Shown here one piece after another: positions 17,801 through 25,539 of a DNA stretch of 64,000 bases. The DNA lies in assembly GCF_014200405.1 (NCBI RefSeq), contig NZ_JACHBQ010000001.1:3534001-3598000 (forward strand). The letters are read 5' to 3'. The DNA comes from Cryobacterium roopkundense. Its GTDB lineage: Bacteria > Actinomycetota > Actinomycetes > Actinomycetales > Microbacteriaceae. Position numbers and translations under genes: made by a program. The notes under the pieces are model-generated. The model searched no databases and was not told the DNA's origin. It saw only the letters and a program-made list of their open reading frames with translations. Each line of letters begins with the position of its first letter. The first letter of the stretch is position 1.

Positions 17801-19881
17801 CGCGGGCGCTGAGCGCGGCGGTCGTGAAGAGCCACCACGACCTCGGCACCTATGTAGTGCCGCCGAATGTGGCGCCGACGGCGGCGTTCACCGCGACCTC
17901 CACACTGCTCACCACCGCATTCGACGCCTCCACCTCCACCGACACCGACGGAACCATCACCGGCTACGCCTGGAACTTCGGCGACACCACCACCGACACC
18001 GGGCCCACACCCACCCACACCTACGCCGCAGCCGGCACCTACACAACAACCCTCACCGTCACCGACAACAGCGGAGCCACCGCCACGACCACCCGCACCA
18101 TCACCGCCACCGCACCACCCAGCAACACCATCGCCCAAGACTCCTTCAACCGCACCACCACCAACGGATGGGGCACAGCCGACGTCGGCGGCCCCTGGGC
18201 CCACACCGGAGCAACCAACATCTACACCACCAACTCCGCAACCGCCCGCGTGCTCAACGCCACCGGATCCACCAAAATCAGCACCCTCACCAACGTCGCC
18301 TCCACCAACACCGACACCCAAGTCACCCTCTCCGCCGACAAAACCCCCACCGGCGGAGGCACCTACGTCTCCGTCCTCGGACGCGTCGCCGGCGGCACCG
18401 ACTACTCCCTGCGAGCCTGGCTCCGCAACGGCGCCACCATCCAAGCCCACCTCCTCCAAGGAAACACCTCACTCCAAGCCCTCAACACAGACCTCACCTA
18501 CACCCCCGGAACCCAACTCCAACTGCGCCTCCAAACCTTCGGAACCTCCCCCACCACCATCCGCGCCAAAATCTGGCCCACCGGTCAACCAGAACCCACC
18601 ACCTGGCAACTCACCACCACCGACACCACCCCCGCACTCCAAACCCCCGGCGCCATCGGACTCCGCACCTACATCTCCGCCTCCGCCACCAACGGCCCCA
18701 CCACCCTCACCTTCGACAACCTCACCAGCGTGCCTTCGCCGTCGAATGTGGCGCCGACGGCGGCGTTCACCGCGACCTCCACACTGCTCACCACCGCATT
18801 CGACGCCTCCACCTCCACCGACACCGACGGAACCATCACCGGCTACGCCTGGAACTTTGGCGACACCACCACCGACACCGGGCCCACACCCACCCACACC
18901 TACGCCGCAGCCGGCACCTACACAACAACCCTCACCGTCACCGACAACAGCGGAGCCACCGCCACCACCACCCGCACCATCACCGTCACCGCACCCCCGT
19001 CGAATGTGGCGCCGACGGCGGCGTTCACCGCGACCTCCACACTGCTCACCACCGCATTCGACGCCTCCACCTCCACCGACACCGACGGAACCATCACCGG
19101 CTACGCCTGGAACTTTGGCGACACCACCACCGACACCGGGCCCACACCCACCCACACCTACGCCGCAGCCGGCACCTACACAACAACCCTCACCGTCACC
19201 GACAACAGCGGAGCCACCGCCACCACCACCCGCACCATCACCGCCACCGCACCACCCAGCAACACCATCGCCCAAGACTCCTTCAACCGCACCACCACCA
19301 ACGGATGGGGCACAGCCGACGTCGGCGGCCCCTGGGCCCACACCGGAGCAACCAACATCTACACCACCAACTCCGCAACCGCCCGCGTGCTCAACGCCAC
19401 CGGATCCACCAAAATCAGCACCCTCACCAACGTCGCCTCCACCAACACCGACACCCAAGTCACCCTCTCCGCCGACAAAACCCCCACCGGCGGAGGCACC
19501 TACGTCTCCGTCCTCGGACGCGTCGCCGGCGGCACCGACTACTCCCTGCGAGCCTGGCTCCGCAACGGCGCCACCATCCAAGCCCACCTCCTGCAAGGAA
19601 ACACCTCACTCCAAGCCCTCAACACAGACCTCACCTACACCCCCGGAACCCAACTCCAACTGCGCCTCCAAACCTTCGGAACCTCCCCCACCACCATCCG
19701 CGCCAAAATCTGGCCCACCGGTCAACCAGAACCCACCACCTGGCAACTCACCACCACCGACACCACCCCCGCACTCCAAACCCCCGGCGCCATCGGACTC
19801 CGCACCTACATCTCCGCCTCCGCCACCAACGGCCCCACCACCCTCACCTTCGACAACCTCACCACGATTGCCGTGCCCTGA
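14827..19881 (+). CDS. Giant secreted multidomain surface protein (propeller, LamG x2, PKD x3, NGWG module x2)
   Basis: A 1,684-residue secreted protein. The ATG overlaps the preceding stop (ATGA) and gives a signal peptide ending near SPARA-DT. Visible order: a beta-propeller-like region of YVAGKF/YVAGDF/VVGGRF repeats (about 35-450), a fibronectin-III-like segment (455-550), two LamG/concanavalin-like domains each starting near a Y-W-x-L motif (about 553-780 and 787-1010), PKD1 (1013-1097), NGWG module 1 (1097-1300), PKD2 and PKD3 (1306-1477) and NGWG module 2 (1477-1681). There is no sortase signal, C-terminal membrane helix or obvious catalytic site. The module contains NGWGTAD, TGSTKIS, SADKTPTGGG, FGTSPTT and GLRTYISASATN and recurs in the protein at 34,766-37,378. 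Being co-translated inside a Wzy operon suggests a surface role tied to the polymer, such as binding or anchoring. Function is unproven. Confidence 0.88.
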   Translation: MTRSAAARARLAALIVGACLICGGTFSVSPARADTAPVNPADPASPLTVSADALPTTQIDGVAWSQVVVGNTVYVAGKFTTARPAGAAPGTNTVPRNNLLAYDITTGKLVDGFAPNLNAQALAVTASPDGTRIYVAGDFTSIDGAGYYRLAAFSTATGKIIPEFRPIMGSQTRALAATNSTVYAGGTAQTVNGLPRTNLAAINATNGSTLSWTANTDAPVYALALTKDGTRLVVGGRFENLGGSPAYGLGAVDPVSGSVIPWAAAAQVRNAGTAASITSLTATDDRVYGSGYVFGAGGNLEGIFSADPGTGKIAWVEDCHGDTYSVYPLGDSVYGAGHPHYCGNIGGYPETNPRTQRYMLAFSKAATGTITRDPHGYFNWAGTPAPTLLNWFPSYVPGTFSGQGQSTWTVAGNDEYLAVGGEFPFVNGVAQSGLTRHAITALTPNAIGPSVNPELVPTAVSITAGAARISWAATFDNDNSVLTYALVRDGDLAAPVYTTTQSSNFYTRPLMGFVDKGLAPGSEHSYRLYVTDPWGNSVSRLGNTVTIVAADASDTYSAAVLADQPRSYWPLSEASGSAGLDHAGLSDLQLGTGVTRGAPGIQGSVTASRFSGNTTGFAATQTAQAAPNTFSVESWFRTSSTTGGKIVGYGNNNTKPSTKYDRHVYMDNSGRLFFGVNPGSARTISSPGAYNDGVWHQVVATLGPEGMRLFVDGKQVAARSDIIAGEAFDGYWRVGGDSLGSWASHPLSSYLNGDIAQVSVYPAVLTRQAVRDHFVASGRAATTTPTPTDAYGAAISASDPLLYWRLGDAAGARAADSGLAGNTGTYAGTVTAGATGLVNGTTDTSASFTSGAVVSGVQDYAPRAYSLETWFTTTTTAGGKLIGFGDTPSGLSKTYDRHVYMQNDGTLVFGTWTGIANTAKTTQAYNDGQRHHVVATQSADGMKLYVDGVLAGTNPQVSAQSYAGYWRIGGDPTWGSSSPYFTGVLDEAAVYPRALSAAVVKSHHDLGTYVVPPNVAPTAAFTATSTLLTTAFDASTSTDTDGTITGYAWNFGDTTTDTGPTPTHTYAAAGTYTTTLTVTDNSGATATTTRTITATAPPSNTIAQDSFNRTTTNGWGTADVGGPWAHTGATNIYTTNSATARVLNATGSTKISTLTNVASTNTDTQVTLSADKTPTGGGTYVSVLGRVAGGTDYSLRAWLRNGATIQAHLLQGNTSLQALNTDLTYTPGTQLQLRLQTFGTSPTTIRAKIWPTGQPEPTTWQLTTTDTTPALQTPGAIGLRTYISASATNGPTTLTFDNLTSVPSPSNVAPTAAFTATSTLLTTAFDASTSTDTDGTITGYAWNFGDTTTDTGPTPTHTYAAAGTYTTTLTVTDNSGATATTTRTITVTAPPSNVAPTAAFTATSTLLTTAFDASTSTDTDGTITGYAWNFGDTTTDTGPTPTHTYAAAGTYTTTLTVTDNSGATATTTRTITATAPPSNTIAQDSFNRTTTNGWGTADVGGPWAHTGATNIYTTNSATARVLNATGSTKISTLTNVASTNTDTQVTLSADKTPTGGGTYVSVLGRVAGGTDYSLRAWLRNGATIQAHLLQGNTSLQALNTDLTYTPGTQLQLRLQTFGTSPTTIRAKIWPTGQPEPTTWQLTTTDTTPALQTPGAIGLRTYISASATNGPTTLTFDNLTTIAVP
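17864..18727 (+). repeat. 864-bp internal direct repeat, copy 1 (PKD plus NGWG module)
   Basis: This block encodes one PKD domain and one NGWG module. By direct comparison it matches 19,001-19,864 at a constant offset of 1,137 bp, with only three differences seen, at 17,979, 18,087 and 18,456. All three are third-position synonymous changes (Phe, Thr, Leu). This indicates a recent duplication or ongoing gene conversion. Confidence 0.95.
18743..19258 (+). repeat. Tandem 258-bp PKD-domain units
   Basis: Two adjacent 258-bp units (18,743-19,000 and 19,001-19,258) each encode an 86-residue PKD domain with the WNFGDTTT and HTYAAAGTYTTTLTV motifs. They are nearly identical and also match 17,864-18,121. 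They diverge only at the final codons where the second unit runs into the NGWG module. Confidence 0.92.
19001..19864 (+). repeat. 864-bp internal direct repeat, copy 2 (PKD plus NGWG module)
   Basis: Second copy of the block at 17,864-18,727, ending six codons before the stop of the giant secreted protein. Identity stops within the codons after FDNLT, where copy 1 continues into a Ser-Pro linker and copy 2 into the C-terminus. Confidence 0.95.
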
Positions 19882-21068
19882 TGACCGGCAAGCCGCGGAG
19901 ACCGGCTGTACATACTGGGCCTGCCGGGGCTCCGACCGAACGGAGAGAAACCGCGCTGTCCGTGGTTTTCGACGCGTACTGGTGGGACAGTGGCCCTCCC
20001 TCACTGCGTCATGTCCTGCGAGAAATCATCCTCGCGTGGCGGGAGGAGTTTCCGCATGACGACCTCACACTCGTCATGCGCACGAAGGCCGCGCGACCCG
20101 AACGTGACCTCCTGCCCGGGCCGGTGCGGGTGGCACGCACCGCTCTGTGGCCACAGGCCTTCGCCGCGACGTGGGCCGTTCGTCGGGTTGCTCGACGGGC
20201 CGGCGCCGATCTGGTTCTGACGCACAATTTCGCGGCCAGAGCACCGGGGGCCGTGAGCGCCGTCTACCTGCACGATGTTCTCTTTCGAACCAATCCGGAA
20301 TGGTTCACCTTGACCGAACGCGCGTACTTCTCTCTCATGACACGCTGGGTCAGCCGCGCGGATGTCGTCTTCACGTCGAGCCGTTCGGAGGCGGCTCGCA
20401 TCACGAAGTTCAGCCGCGCGCGGCGGGTGTGCCCGGTCGGCCTTGGCCTGAGCACGGAGCTGGTGGCGCGAAACATGCTCGAAGACGCCGATCCTCGGCT
20501 GCAGGGCTCCCGGTATTTCCTCACCGTCGGTCGGCTCAACGTGAGAAAGAATCTGCAACACACAGTGTTGGCCGCTCTGCAGTCCGGTGAACTCAGCCCG
20601 CAGACGCCGCTTGTCATCGTGGGCGAGGCAGACGGCAAACTCGGTCTTGTCGACCGTCAGTGCCGTGACGCCGTCACCTCGGGAGCAGTCATCTTCACCG
20701 GATTCGTCTCGGAAGCGCGGCTGCGCTGGCTGTACCGCAATGCGTCGCTCTTCCTTTTTCTCTCTCTCGGAGAAGGGTTCGGAATGCCGCCCCTCGAGGC
20801 CGCGTATTTCGGCGCCCCCCTCCTCGTGAGCGACCTGCCCGTCTTCAGAGAGACCCTGGGCACCCGCGCGCGATACGTCGATCCGACACACATCACGACA
20901 ATTGCGCGGGCAATAGCCGCCAGCACGGTTCCGCGGCAACGCGGTGATGCCTTCGACCCGGGCGAGCTGGCGCAGGAGCATAATTGGCAGACGATAGTAC
21001 GTGCCATGAGGACAATTGCCTCCGAAAGCCGAACCAGTCCGACGAAACGGAGGAAATCGACCTCATGA
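19881..21068 (+). CDS. Glycosyltransferase family 4
   Basis: A 395-residue glycosyltransferase of the GT-B type. The ATG overlaps the stop of the giant secreted protein by one base. The acceptor half includes LVLTHNFAARAPG and YLHDVLFRTNPEWF. The donor half has SRYFLTVGRLNVRKNLQH, VIVGEAD and LSLGEGFGMPPLEAAYFGAP, with the E-x7-E motif intact. This resembles mannosyl- and fucosyl-type GT4 enzymes of capsule loci, but the donor is not predictable. Its position between the secreted protein and the polymerase fits repeat-unit assembly. Confidence 0.88.
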   Translation: MTGKPRRPAVHTGPAGAPTERRETALSVVFDAYWWDSGPPSLRHVLREIILAWREEFPHDDLTLVMRTKAARPERDLLPGPVRVARTALWPQAFAATWAVRRVARRAGADLVLTHNFAARAPGAVSAVYLHDVLFRTNPEWFTLTERAYFSLMTRWVSRADVVFTSSRSEAARITKFSRARRVCPVGLGLSTELVARNMLEDADPRLQGSRYFLTVGRLNVRKNLQHTVLAALQSGELSPQTPLVIVGEADGKLGLVDRQCRDAVTSGAVIFTGFVSEARLRWLYRNASLFLFLSLGEGFGMPPLEAAYFGAPLLVSDLPVFRETLGTRARYVDPTHITTIARAIAASTVPRQRGDAFDPGELAQEHNWQTIVRAMRTIASESRTSPTKRRKSTS

Positions 21069-22456
21069 GCGCAGCTCTTGATCTCGGCATTCCCGGCCCA
21101 CTGGTGGACCGTTCGTTGCTGGCCGCGGTGTCGTTCACCTTCGCGGCACTGCTCTATCTGGTGCTGCGCCGATCGCCGCGCCTCGCGATCGCCCTGTGGA
21201 TTTCAGTGCTGTGTTTCGTGCCCGTCTGGGTGGGAATCGGGTTTGGCGCCGGCTTCGCGCTCGGCGTGAACGGAAAATACTACCTGTCGGCAGCCACCAT
21301 CCTGGCGATGGTCGTCAGCCTTGCTGTTTTCTCCACGCCGTCCTGGCAATTCAGCATCGTGGACGGGCTGGTCGCCCTCCTGGTCTTTGTGGGCCTGGCC
21401 TCGCTGTTCACGGCCGGAGGGGGTATCGCTCTGGCATTCATGTTTACCCTGGTGACCTATTTTGTTGTCGGTTTCGTCCTCGGCCGACTCGCGCCGCTCG
21501 CGGTCGACATCCGTTGGATCTATGGAGCCGTCGCGGTCGCCTTCACGATCGTCGCCGCACTCGCGGTGCTGGAATTCGCCACGGGCTGGAATCCGTTCGT
21601 GGGTATCCCCGGCAACGGCGCGCTGTATTCCACGTGGGCTGGCCTGCAGGGCCGAGGCGGAATCGTGCGCGCCGAAGGAGCATTCGGACATTCGATCGCA
21701 CTCGGTTCGAGCCTCGCCATGGCCATCCCGCTGGCGCTGTCATCGCGCTTTCGCCTGTCGATTCGTGCGGCGATGGTCGCACTCATGCTCGTGGCCACTG
21801 TGGTCACGTTCAGCCGTATCGCCATCGTAGGGGCGGTTCTCGGCCTCACCCTGTCCATAGTCTTTCTGCGCGACGCCATCTCCCGGCGACTGCGGGTTAT
21901 CCTGGTCTCCTCGCTCGTGGGCGTTTCCGTGGTGGCCGTGCCGTTTTTGAGTACAGTCTTCGAAGACGCGGGCACCGAGGCATCCGGAAGCGCTGCCTAC
22001 CGCGGCGATCTGTTGTCTCTCCTCACCGAGATGAACATCATCGGGCTCTCAGACTCGGCGCGGCGAAGCCCAGCCGGGCAAACGTACTTCGGAAATTTTC
22101 GTTCCATCGACAGCCAACTCATCCTGACCGGATTGACCAGCGGAATCCTCACTCTTGCTTGCGTCGTCGTACTGTTGCTTGCCGCGATCGCCCTGGTGCT
22201 CCGTCGTCGAGCGACGGCGGCGACGATCGCAATCGTCGCCCAGATCCCGGCCCTGGCCACGGTGGCGCTGATTACCCAATACTCGATCTTCCTCTGGTTT
22301 GTCGTCGGTTTGGCGGCGGCCGGTCAGGTGAGGTCGTCTCTTTTCGAGCCGCAGGACGGTGACCGCCACGGCTGGAGCCGCGACCCCAACCTGACAGCGC
22401 AGGGCCCGCCTGCGGGCAGTGGCACACATCAGTTCAAACGAGGGATTTTACGATGA
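21065..22456 (+). CDS. O-antigen polymerase/ligase-like membrane protein (Wzy candidate)
   Basis: A 463-residue integral membrane protein with about 11-12 hydrophobic helices, starting at an ATG that overlaps the preceding stop. The large loop between helices near the centre (about residues 180-225, including WNPFVGIPGNG, GRGGIVRAEGAFGHS and the helix start AIPLALSSRF) matches the O-antigen ligase/polymerase family (Wzy_C), where a periplasmic Arg and His handle the lipid-linked glycan. R-x-EGAFGHS is the clearest signature. A second loop holds GDLLSLLTEMNIIGLSDSA. Located directly before the Wzc-like gene, it is the best candidate for the polymerase of this locus. Polymerase versus ligase cannot be separated by sequence alone. 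Confidence 0.83.
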   Translation: MSAALDLGIPGPLVDRSLLAAVSFTFAALLYLVLRRSPRLAIALWISVLCFVPVWVGIGFGAGFALGVNGKYYLSAATILAMVVSLAVFSTPSWQFSIVDGLVALLVFVGLASLFTAGGGIALAFMFTLVTYFVVGFVLGRLAPLAVDIRWIYGAVAVAFTIVAALAVLEFATGWNPFVGIPGNGALYSTWAGLQGRGGIVRAEGAFGHSIALGSSLAMAIPLALSSRFRLSIRAAMVALMLVATVVTFSRIAIVGAVLGLTLSIVFLRDAISRRLRVILVSSLVGVSVVAVPFLSTVFEDAGTEASGSAAYRGDLLSLLTEMNIIGLSDSARRSPAGQTYFGNFRSIDSQLILTGLTSGILTLACVVVLLLAAIALVLRRRATAATIAIVAQIPALATVALITQYSIFLWFVVGLAAAGQVRSSLFEPQDGDRHGWSRDPNLTAQGPPAGSGTHQFKRGILR

Positions 22457-23898
22457 ATTTGCAGCAGCATCTCGCCACAATTCGGCTTTACTGGTACATT
22501 GTCGTACCGATCACGCTCCTCGGAGGCGTCCTGGGGTGGGGGCTCTCCCAGGCCGCGACGCCGAGCTACACGTCGACGGCCAGCCTGTATTTTTCGCTGA
22601 ACCTCAGCGGTTCAGCGACTGATTTGAACCAGGGCTCTGCGTATACGCAAAACCAGATTTTGTCGTTCGCCCAACTGACCAAGTCATCTCTGGTGCTCGC
22701 TCCAGTTATCGACCAGCTCGGTCTTGAGGGCACGGCGAAGGCTCTCGCGAACTCCGTCAATGTCAGCACCCCGCAGAACACCGTGGTGCTCGACGTGGCC
22801 GTGGACAATGACGACCCGGAGCGAGCTGCGCTCATCTCCAACGCCGTCGCGGCGAGTCTGAGCAAGAACGTCGAGCAGATCGCGCCCAAGACCGTCGATG
22901 GCACACCGTCCGTGTCCGTGCGGGTGATTGAACCGGCAACGGTTCCCACCGAGCCCTCGTCCCCGAATGTGCGCATCAACGTGCTCGCCGGCTTTCTGCT
23001 CGGCCTGTTTCTCAGCATCCTGATCATCGTTCTACGACAGGTGCTCGACACCCGTGTGCATTCAGTCGCCATCCTCACAGCGCTGACGGACTTGCCACTG
23101 CTGGGGTCCATCGAACAGTCCAAGAAGAAGATGGACCCGCTCGTGATGCTTCGTGACCCCCGGTCGCGCACGGCCGAGCTGTACCGGCAGATGCGCGCAA
23201 ACCTTGCTTTCGTCGCGGTCGACTCCACGTCGCTGAGCATCGTGGTGACGTCTTCGATTGCCGGCGAAGGCAAGTCAACGATTACGAGCAACCTCGCCCA
23301 GGCCCTCAGCGAGGGTGGCCAGCGTGTTCTGCTGATCGATGCGGACCTGCGACGGCCCGCCATCGCGAACTACGCCGGTCTGGAGGGACAGGTCGGGCTC
23401 ACGACGGTCCTGGTGGGCCGCGCCGACTATCGCGACGTGATTCAACCGTGGGGAACCAGCGGCCTGCGGGTCCTGCCTTCCGGACGCATACCCCCGAATC
23501 CGAGCGAGCTCCTCTCCTCCCGGGCGATGTCAGACCTCGTCGCCCTGCTGAAAGACGAATACGACGTCATCCTGATCGATGCCCCGCCGATGTCGGGTGC
23601 CGCGGATGCCGCCATTCTCTCTCGTCTCGTCGATGGCGCACTGGTCGTCGCGGATCGTACCCAGGTCCACCGGCCACAGCTGCTGCAGACCCTGGATTCC
23701 CTGTCGAAGTCCGGCGTTCACATCCTCGGTATCGTCCTCAACCGGCTGGCACCGAATAACGACCGCCAGGCCTACTATCAGTTGCCCGAAGGCAAGGCCA
23801 CGACATCCGGATCCGGCGGGGACAGACGGGGATCCGCCGTGCGGCGCACACCGACGGCCCTCCCCGACGGCACGGCCACCAAACCGACGAGCGCCTAG
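22453..23898 (+). CDS. Chain-length regulator fused to BY-kinase (Wzc/CapAB-like)
   Basis: A 481-residue membrane protein controlling polymer length and export. The Wzz-like part has helices at about 13-33 and 174-195 flanking an extracytoplasmic region, with the P-x2-P motif region before helix 2 (VIEPATVPTEPSSPN). The cytoplasmic kinase has Walker A SSIAGEGKST (268-276), Walker A' VLLIDADLRRP and Walker B VILIDAPP, the BY-kinase set. Only one adjacent Tyr pair is seen in the tail (Y441, Y442), rather than a long Tyr cluster. The gene is coupled to the polymerase by ATGA and closes the rightward operon. No Wzb-type tyrosine phosphatase is seen in the window. Confidence 0.9.
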   Translation: MNLQQHLATIRLYWYIVVPITLLGGVLGWGLSQAATPSYTSTASLYFSLNLSGSATDLNQGSAYTQNQILSFAQLTKSSLVLAPVIDQLGLEGTAKALANSVNVSTPQNTVVLDVAVDNDDPERAALISNAVAASLSKNVEQIAPKTVDGTPSVSVRVIEPATVPTEPSSPNVRINVLAGFLLGLFLSILIIVLRQVLDTRVHSVAILTALTDLPLLGSIEQSKKKMDPLVMLRDPRSRTAELYRQMRANLAFVAVDSTSLSIVVTSSIAGEGKSTITSNLAQALSEGGQRVLLIDADLRRPAIANYAGLEGQVGLTTVLVGRADYRDVIQPWGTSGLRVLPSGRIPPNPSELLSSRAMSDLVALLKDEYDVILIDAPPMSGAADAAILSRLVDGALVVADRTQVHRPQLLQTLDSLSKSGVHILGIVLNRLAPNNDRQAYYQLPEGKATTSGSGGDRRGSAVRRTPTALPDGTATKPTSA

Positions 23899-23905
23899 CC
23901 GTGGG

Positions 23906-24568
23906 TCAGCCGAAGACGACGATCGGCGAGCCCGCTGCCTTGCTCACCGTGACGGTGAGTGCTCCCTGCTCGTCAGTCGGCACGCTGAAGGAGTAGTGCG
24001 CCCTCGCGCTCGCGCCGGCGGCGAGGGTCCCGCTGAATTCTTCCGCATTCTTGTTCGCCAGAATCGGAGAGGCTGGCACCACATCGGGGCCGAAATAGGC
24101 GTTCACGGTCACCTCGGCGAGCGCCAGCGGCTGCGCGGTGCCGTTGACGAGCTCCACCTCGATTCGCACGGATGGCCCGCTGACCTCGCCTACCCCGGAA
24201 CCCACGACGGTGTCCGGCGTGATGTCGGTGATGCGGGCAGTGACGAGGCCGCCGAGATCTGCCATGGCGTCGATGGGCACGGTGCTGAGGACGATCTCGC
24301 CGAATACAGGCTCGACGGACGCGGAGGGGAGAGGAGCAGCTTCGATCGCTGGCGCCCGCGAGCTGCTCGGCTCCGAGGTGGGACGTGACGTCCCGAGCAC
24401 GGGCGCATCCGTCGAGGATCTGGACGTGGTCTCGGTTTGCCGGGGTGATGACCCACTCTCCACGCCCTGCGATCCCGCCCAGGCGAAGCCGCCGCCGAGC
24501 ACGAGCACCACACCGGCCGTCACCCCGATGGCCAGGCGTCGTGCCCGACGTTTCGGTGATGTGGTCAC
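23906..24568 (-). CDS. Membrane-anchored or secreted protein of unknown function
   Basis: A 220-residue protein with a basic N-terminus (PKRRARRLAIG), one hydrophobic helix (about 13-31), a Ser/Thr/Pro-rich linker (to about 85) and a C-terminal beta-rich domain with VRIEVELVNGTAQPLALAEVTVNAYFG, trimmed here to the motif region around VELVNGT. The organisation resembles extracytoplasmic DUF4352-like or CARDB-like beta-sandwich domains, but I do not recognise a definite family. Its start overlaps the stop of the CDP-alcohol phosphotransferase by four bases, so the two are co-translated. It is convergent with the Wzc-like gene, with only seven bases between them. Confidence 0.75.
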   Translation of the reverse strand: MTTSPKRRARRLAIGVTAGVVLVLGGGFAWAGSQGVESGSSPRQTETTSRSSTDAPVLGTSRPTSEPSSSRAPAIEAAPLPSASVEPVFGEIVLSTVPIDAMADLGGLVTARITDITPDTVVGSGVGEVSGPSVRIEVELVNGTAQPLALAEVTVNAYFGPDVVPASPILANKNAEEFSGTLAAGASARAHYSFSVPTDEQGALTVTVSKAAGSPIVVFG

Positions 24569-25392
24569 GGTCGGCCCGGCAGCGGATCAGCAGGCGCCGT
24601 CGTGGCCGTCCAGGACCGCAGCTCCCTGAACCACTTCACCAGCGCGAGCAAGAGGAACGCCGACGTGCCGGCAAAAATGAGAGTGTAGACGACGGTGAAC
24701 ACCGGGACGGACCCGAGGAAGAGGAACGACAGGCAGAGAACGCCGTAGTCCATGGGGGCGACGAGTAGCGCCCGGATCCACGACGGCTTGCCCGGACGGT
24801 CCTCGGCCAGTGGCATGGCGTTTCGGGGTCGCCTGAGCTGCTCCGTGAGAATCATCGCGAAGAACATCACTGCCGAGACGATGGTGAACGTGAGAGGCAC
24901 GAGGAGCCAGACGACCGGAACCACGTCGAATCGGTAGAAGCCGATCACGAGAGCGATGGGCATGGTCGAGACCTTGACGGCGTCGACAACGTGATCGAGC
25001 CATTCTCCCGCAGGGCTGCTGCTCTGGCGAAGCCGTGAGACCTGACCGTCGGCCGAGTCGAAGGCGTAGCCGATGACCAGGCACAGCGTGACGGCCACCC
25101 CCAGGAGCCACGACGGCGGAAACAACGCCAACAGAAGGATGCCGCTGAATGTCCAGACTGCGCTGATGCCCGTCACGGCGTTCGGGGTGAGGCCAGCCCG
25201 GTAGGCCCATGCCGCCAGGTATCGACCCAGCCGCCGGTTGACGAATCGAGAGTAGGCCGGCGCACTCCGCGCCGCCGGTTTCTGCGCCGCCGACAAGCGG
25301 CGCACGACGCCCAGGTACGACTCGTCGAGGGCGCTCGTGGCAACCCGATCCGGGTTCTCGCCGGCCGATCGACTGTGCCCCACCGCAGTCAT
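24565..25392 (-). CDS. CDP-alcohol phosphatidyltransferase family membrane enzyme
   Basis: A 275-residue polytopic enzyme that transfers a phospho-alcohol group from a CDP-alcohol to an acceptor alcohol. The catalytic signature is complete: D112, D115, G116, R120, G129, D133 and D137 in FDSADGQVSR followed by GEWLDHVVD. An Ala is replaced by Ser before the Arg, a common variant. About 65 polar residues precede the first helix and about six helices follow. Presence in a polysaccharide locus, with a TagD-like cytidylyltransferase at the far end, suggests either polyol-phosphate decoration or an unrelated phospholipid step. The real substrate is unknown. Confidence 0.85.
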   Translation of the reverse strand: MTAVGHSRSAGENPDRVATSALDESYLGVVRRLSAAQKPAARSAPAYSRFVNRRLGRYLAAWAYRAGLTPNAVTGISAVWTFSGILLLALFPPSWLLGVAVTLCLVIGYAFDSADGQVSRLRQSSSPAGEWLDHVVDAVKVSTMPIALVIGFYRFDVVPVVWLLVPLTFTIVSAVMFFAMILTEQLRRPRNAMPLAEDRPGKPSWIRALLVAPMDYGVLCLSFLFLGSVPVFTVVYTLIFAGTSAFLLLALVKWFRELRSWTATTAPADPLPGRP

Positions 25393-25515
25393 CCGTTCTC
25401 GCTTTCGTCTGATTCCGCACGTTCGTGCTGATCACTGCGTGACCTGATCACGACGTGATGTGATCAACAATCTGACACTCGCCCCTAATGCTAGATGCAG
25501 TTCTTTTCCGATGCG

Positions 25516-25539
25516 GCCCCACAAACAGGGGCAATTTTT
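25516..25539 (+). terminator. Short hairpin with T-tract, target of the insertion sequence
   Basis: GCCCC (25,516-25,520) and GGGGC (25,528-25,532) form a 5-bp stem with a 7-base loop, followed by AATTTTT. The T-tract is the site of IS insertion: its last eight bases, CAATTTTT, are the target duplication. No plus-strand gene ends just upstream, so its natural role is unclear. Confidence 0.4.
25532..25539. repeat. Target-site duplication, left copy
   Basis: The octamer CAATTTTT directly precedes the left inverted repeat and is repeated exactly at 26,977-26,984 after the right one. Eight bases is the usual duplication length for the ISL3 family. Confidence 0.93.

Noticed and set aside
16579..19596. 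Long open frames on the minus strand (16,579-18,459 and 18,469-19,596), and long plus-strand frames in the other two phases, over the giant secreted protein.
   Set aside because: They consist of Gly/Val/Ala or Pro/Thr/His monotony produced by the C-ending codon bias of the real gene, lack ribosome sites and family motifs, and repeat with the underlying 864-bp repeat.
17864..19864. Regular repeats that might be read as a CRISPR array.
   Set aside because: Units are 258 and 864 bp, in frame and coding for PKD and NGWG domains. No short repeats with unique spacers and no cas genes were seen anywhere in the window.
25516..25539. The hairpin before the insertion sequence as terminator of the minus-strand glycosyltransferase.
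   Set aside because: In that orientation the T-tract precedes the stem as A residues and no T-tract follows, so it can only be read as a plus-strand terminator.
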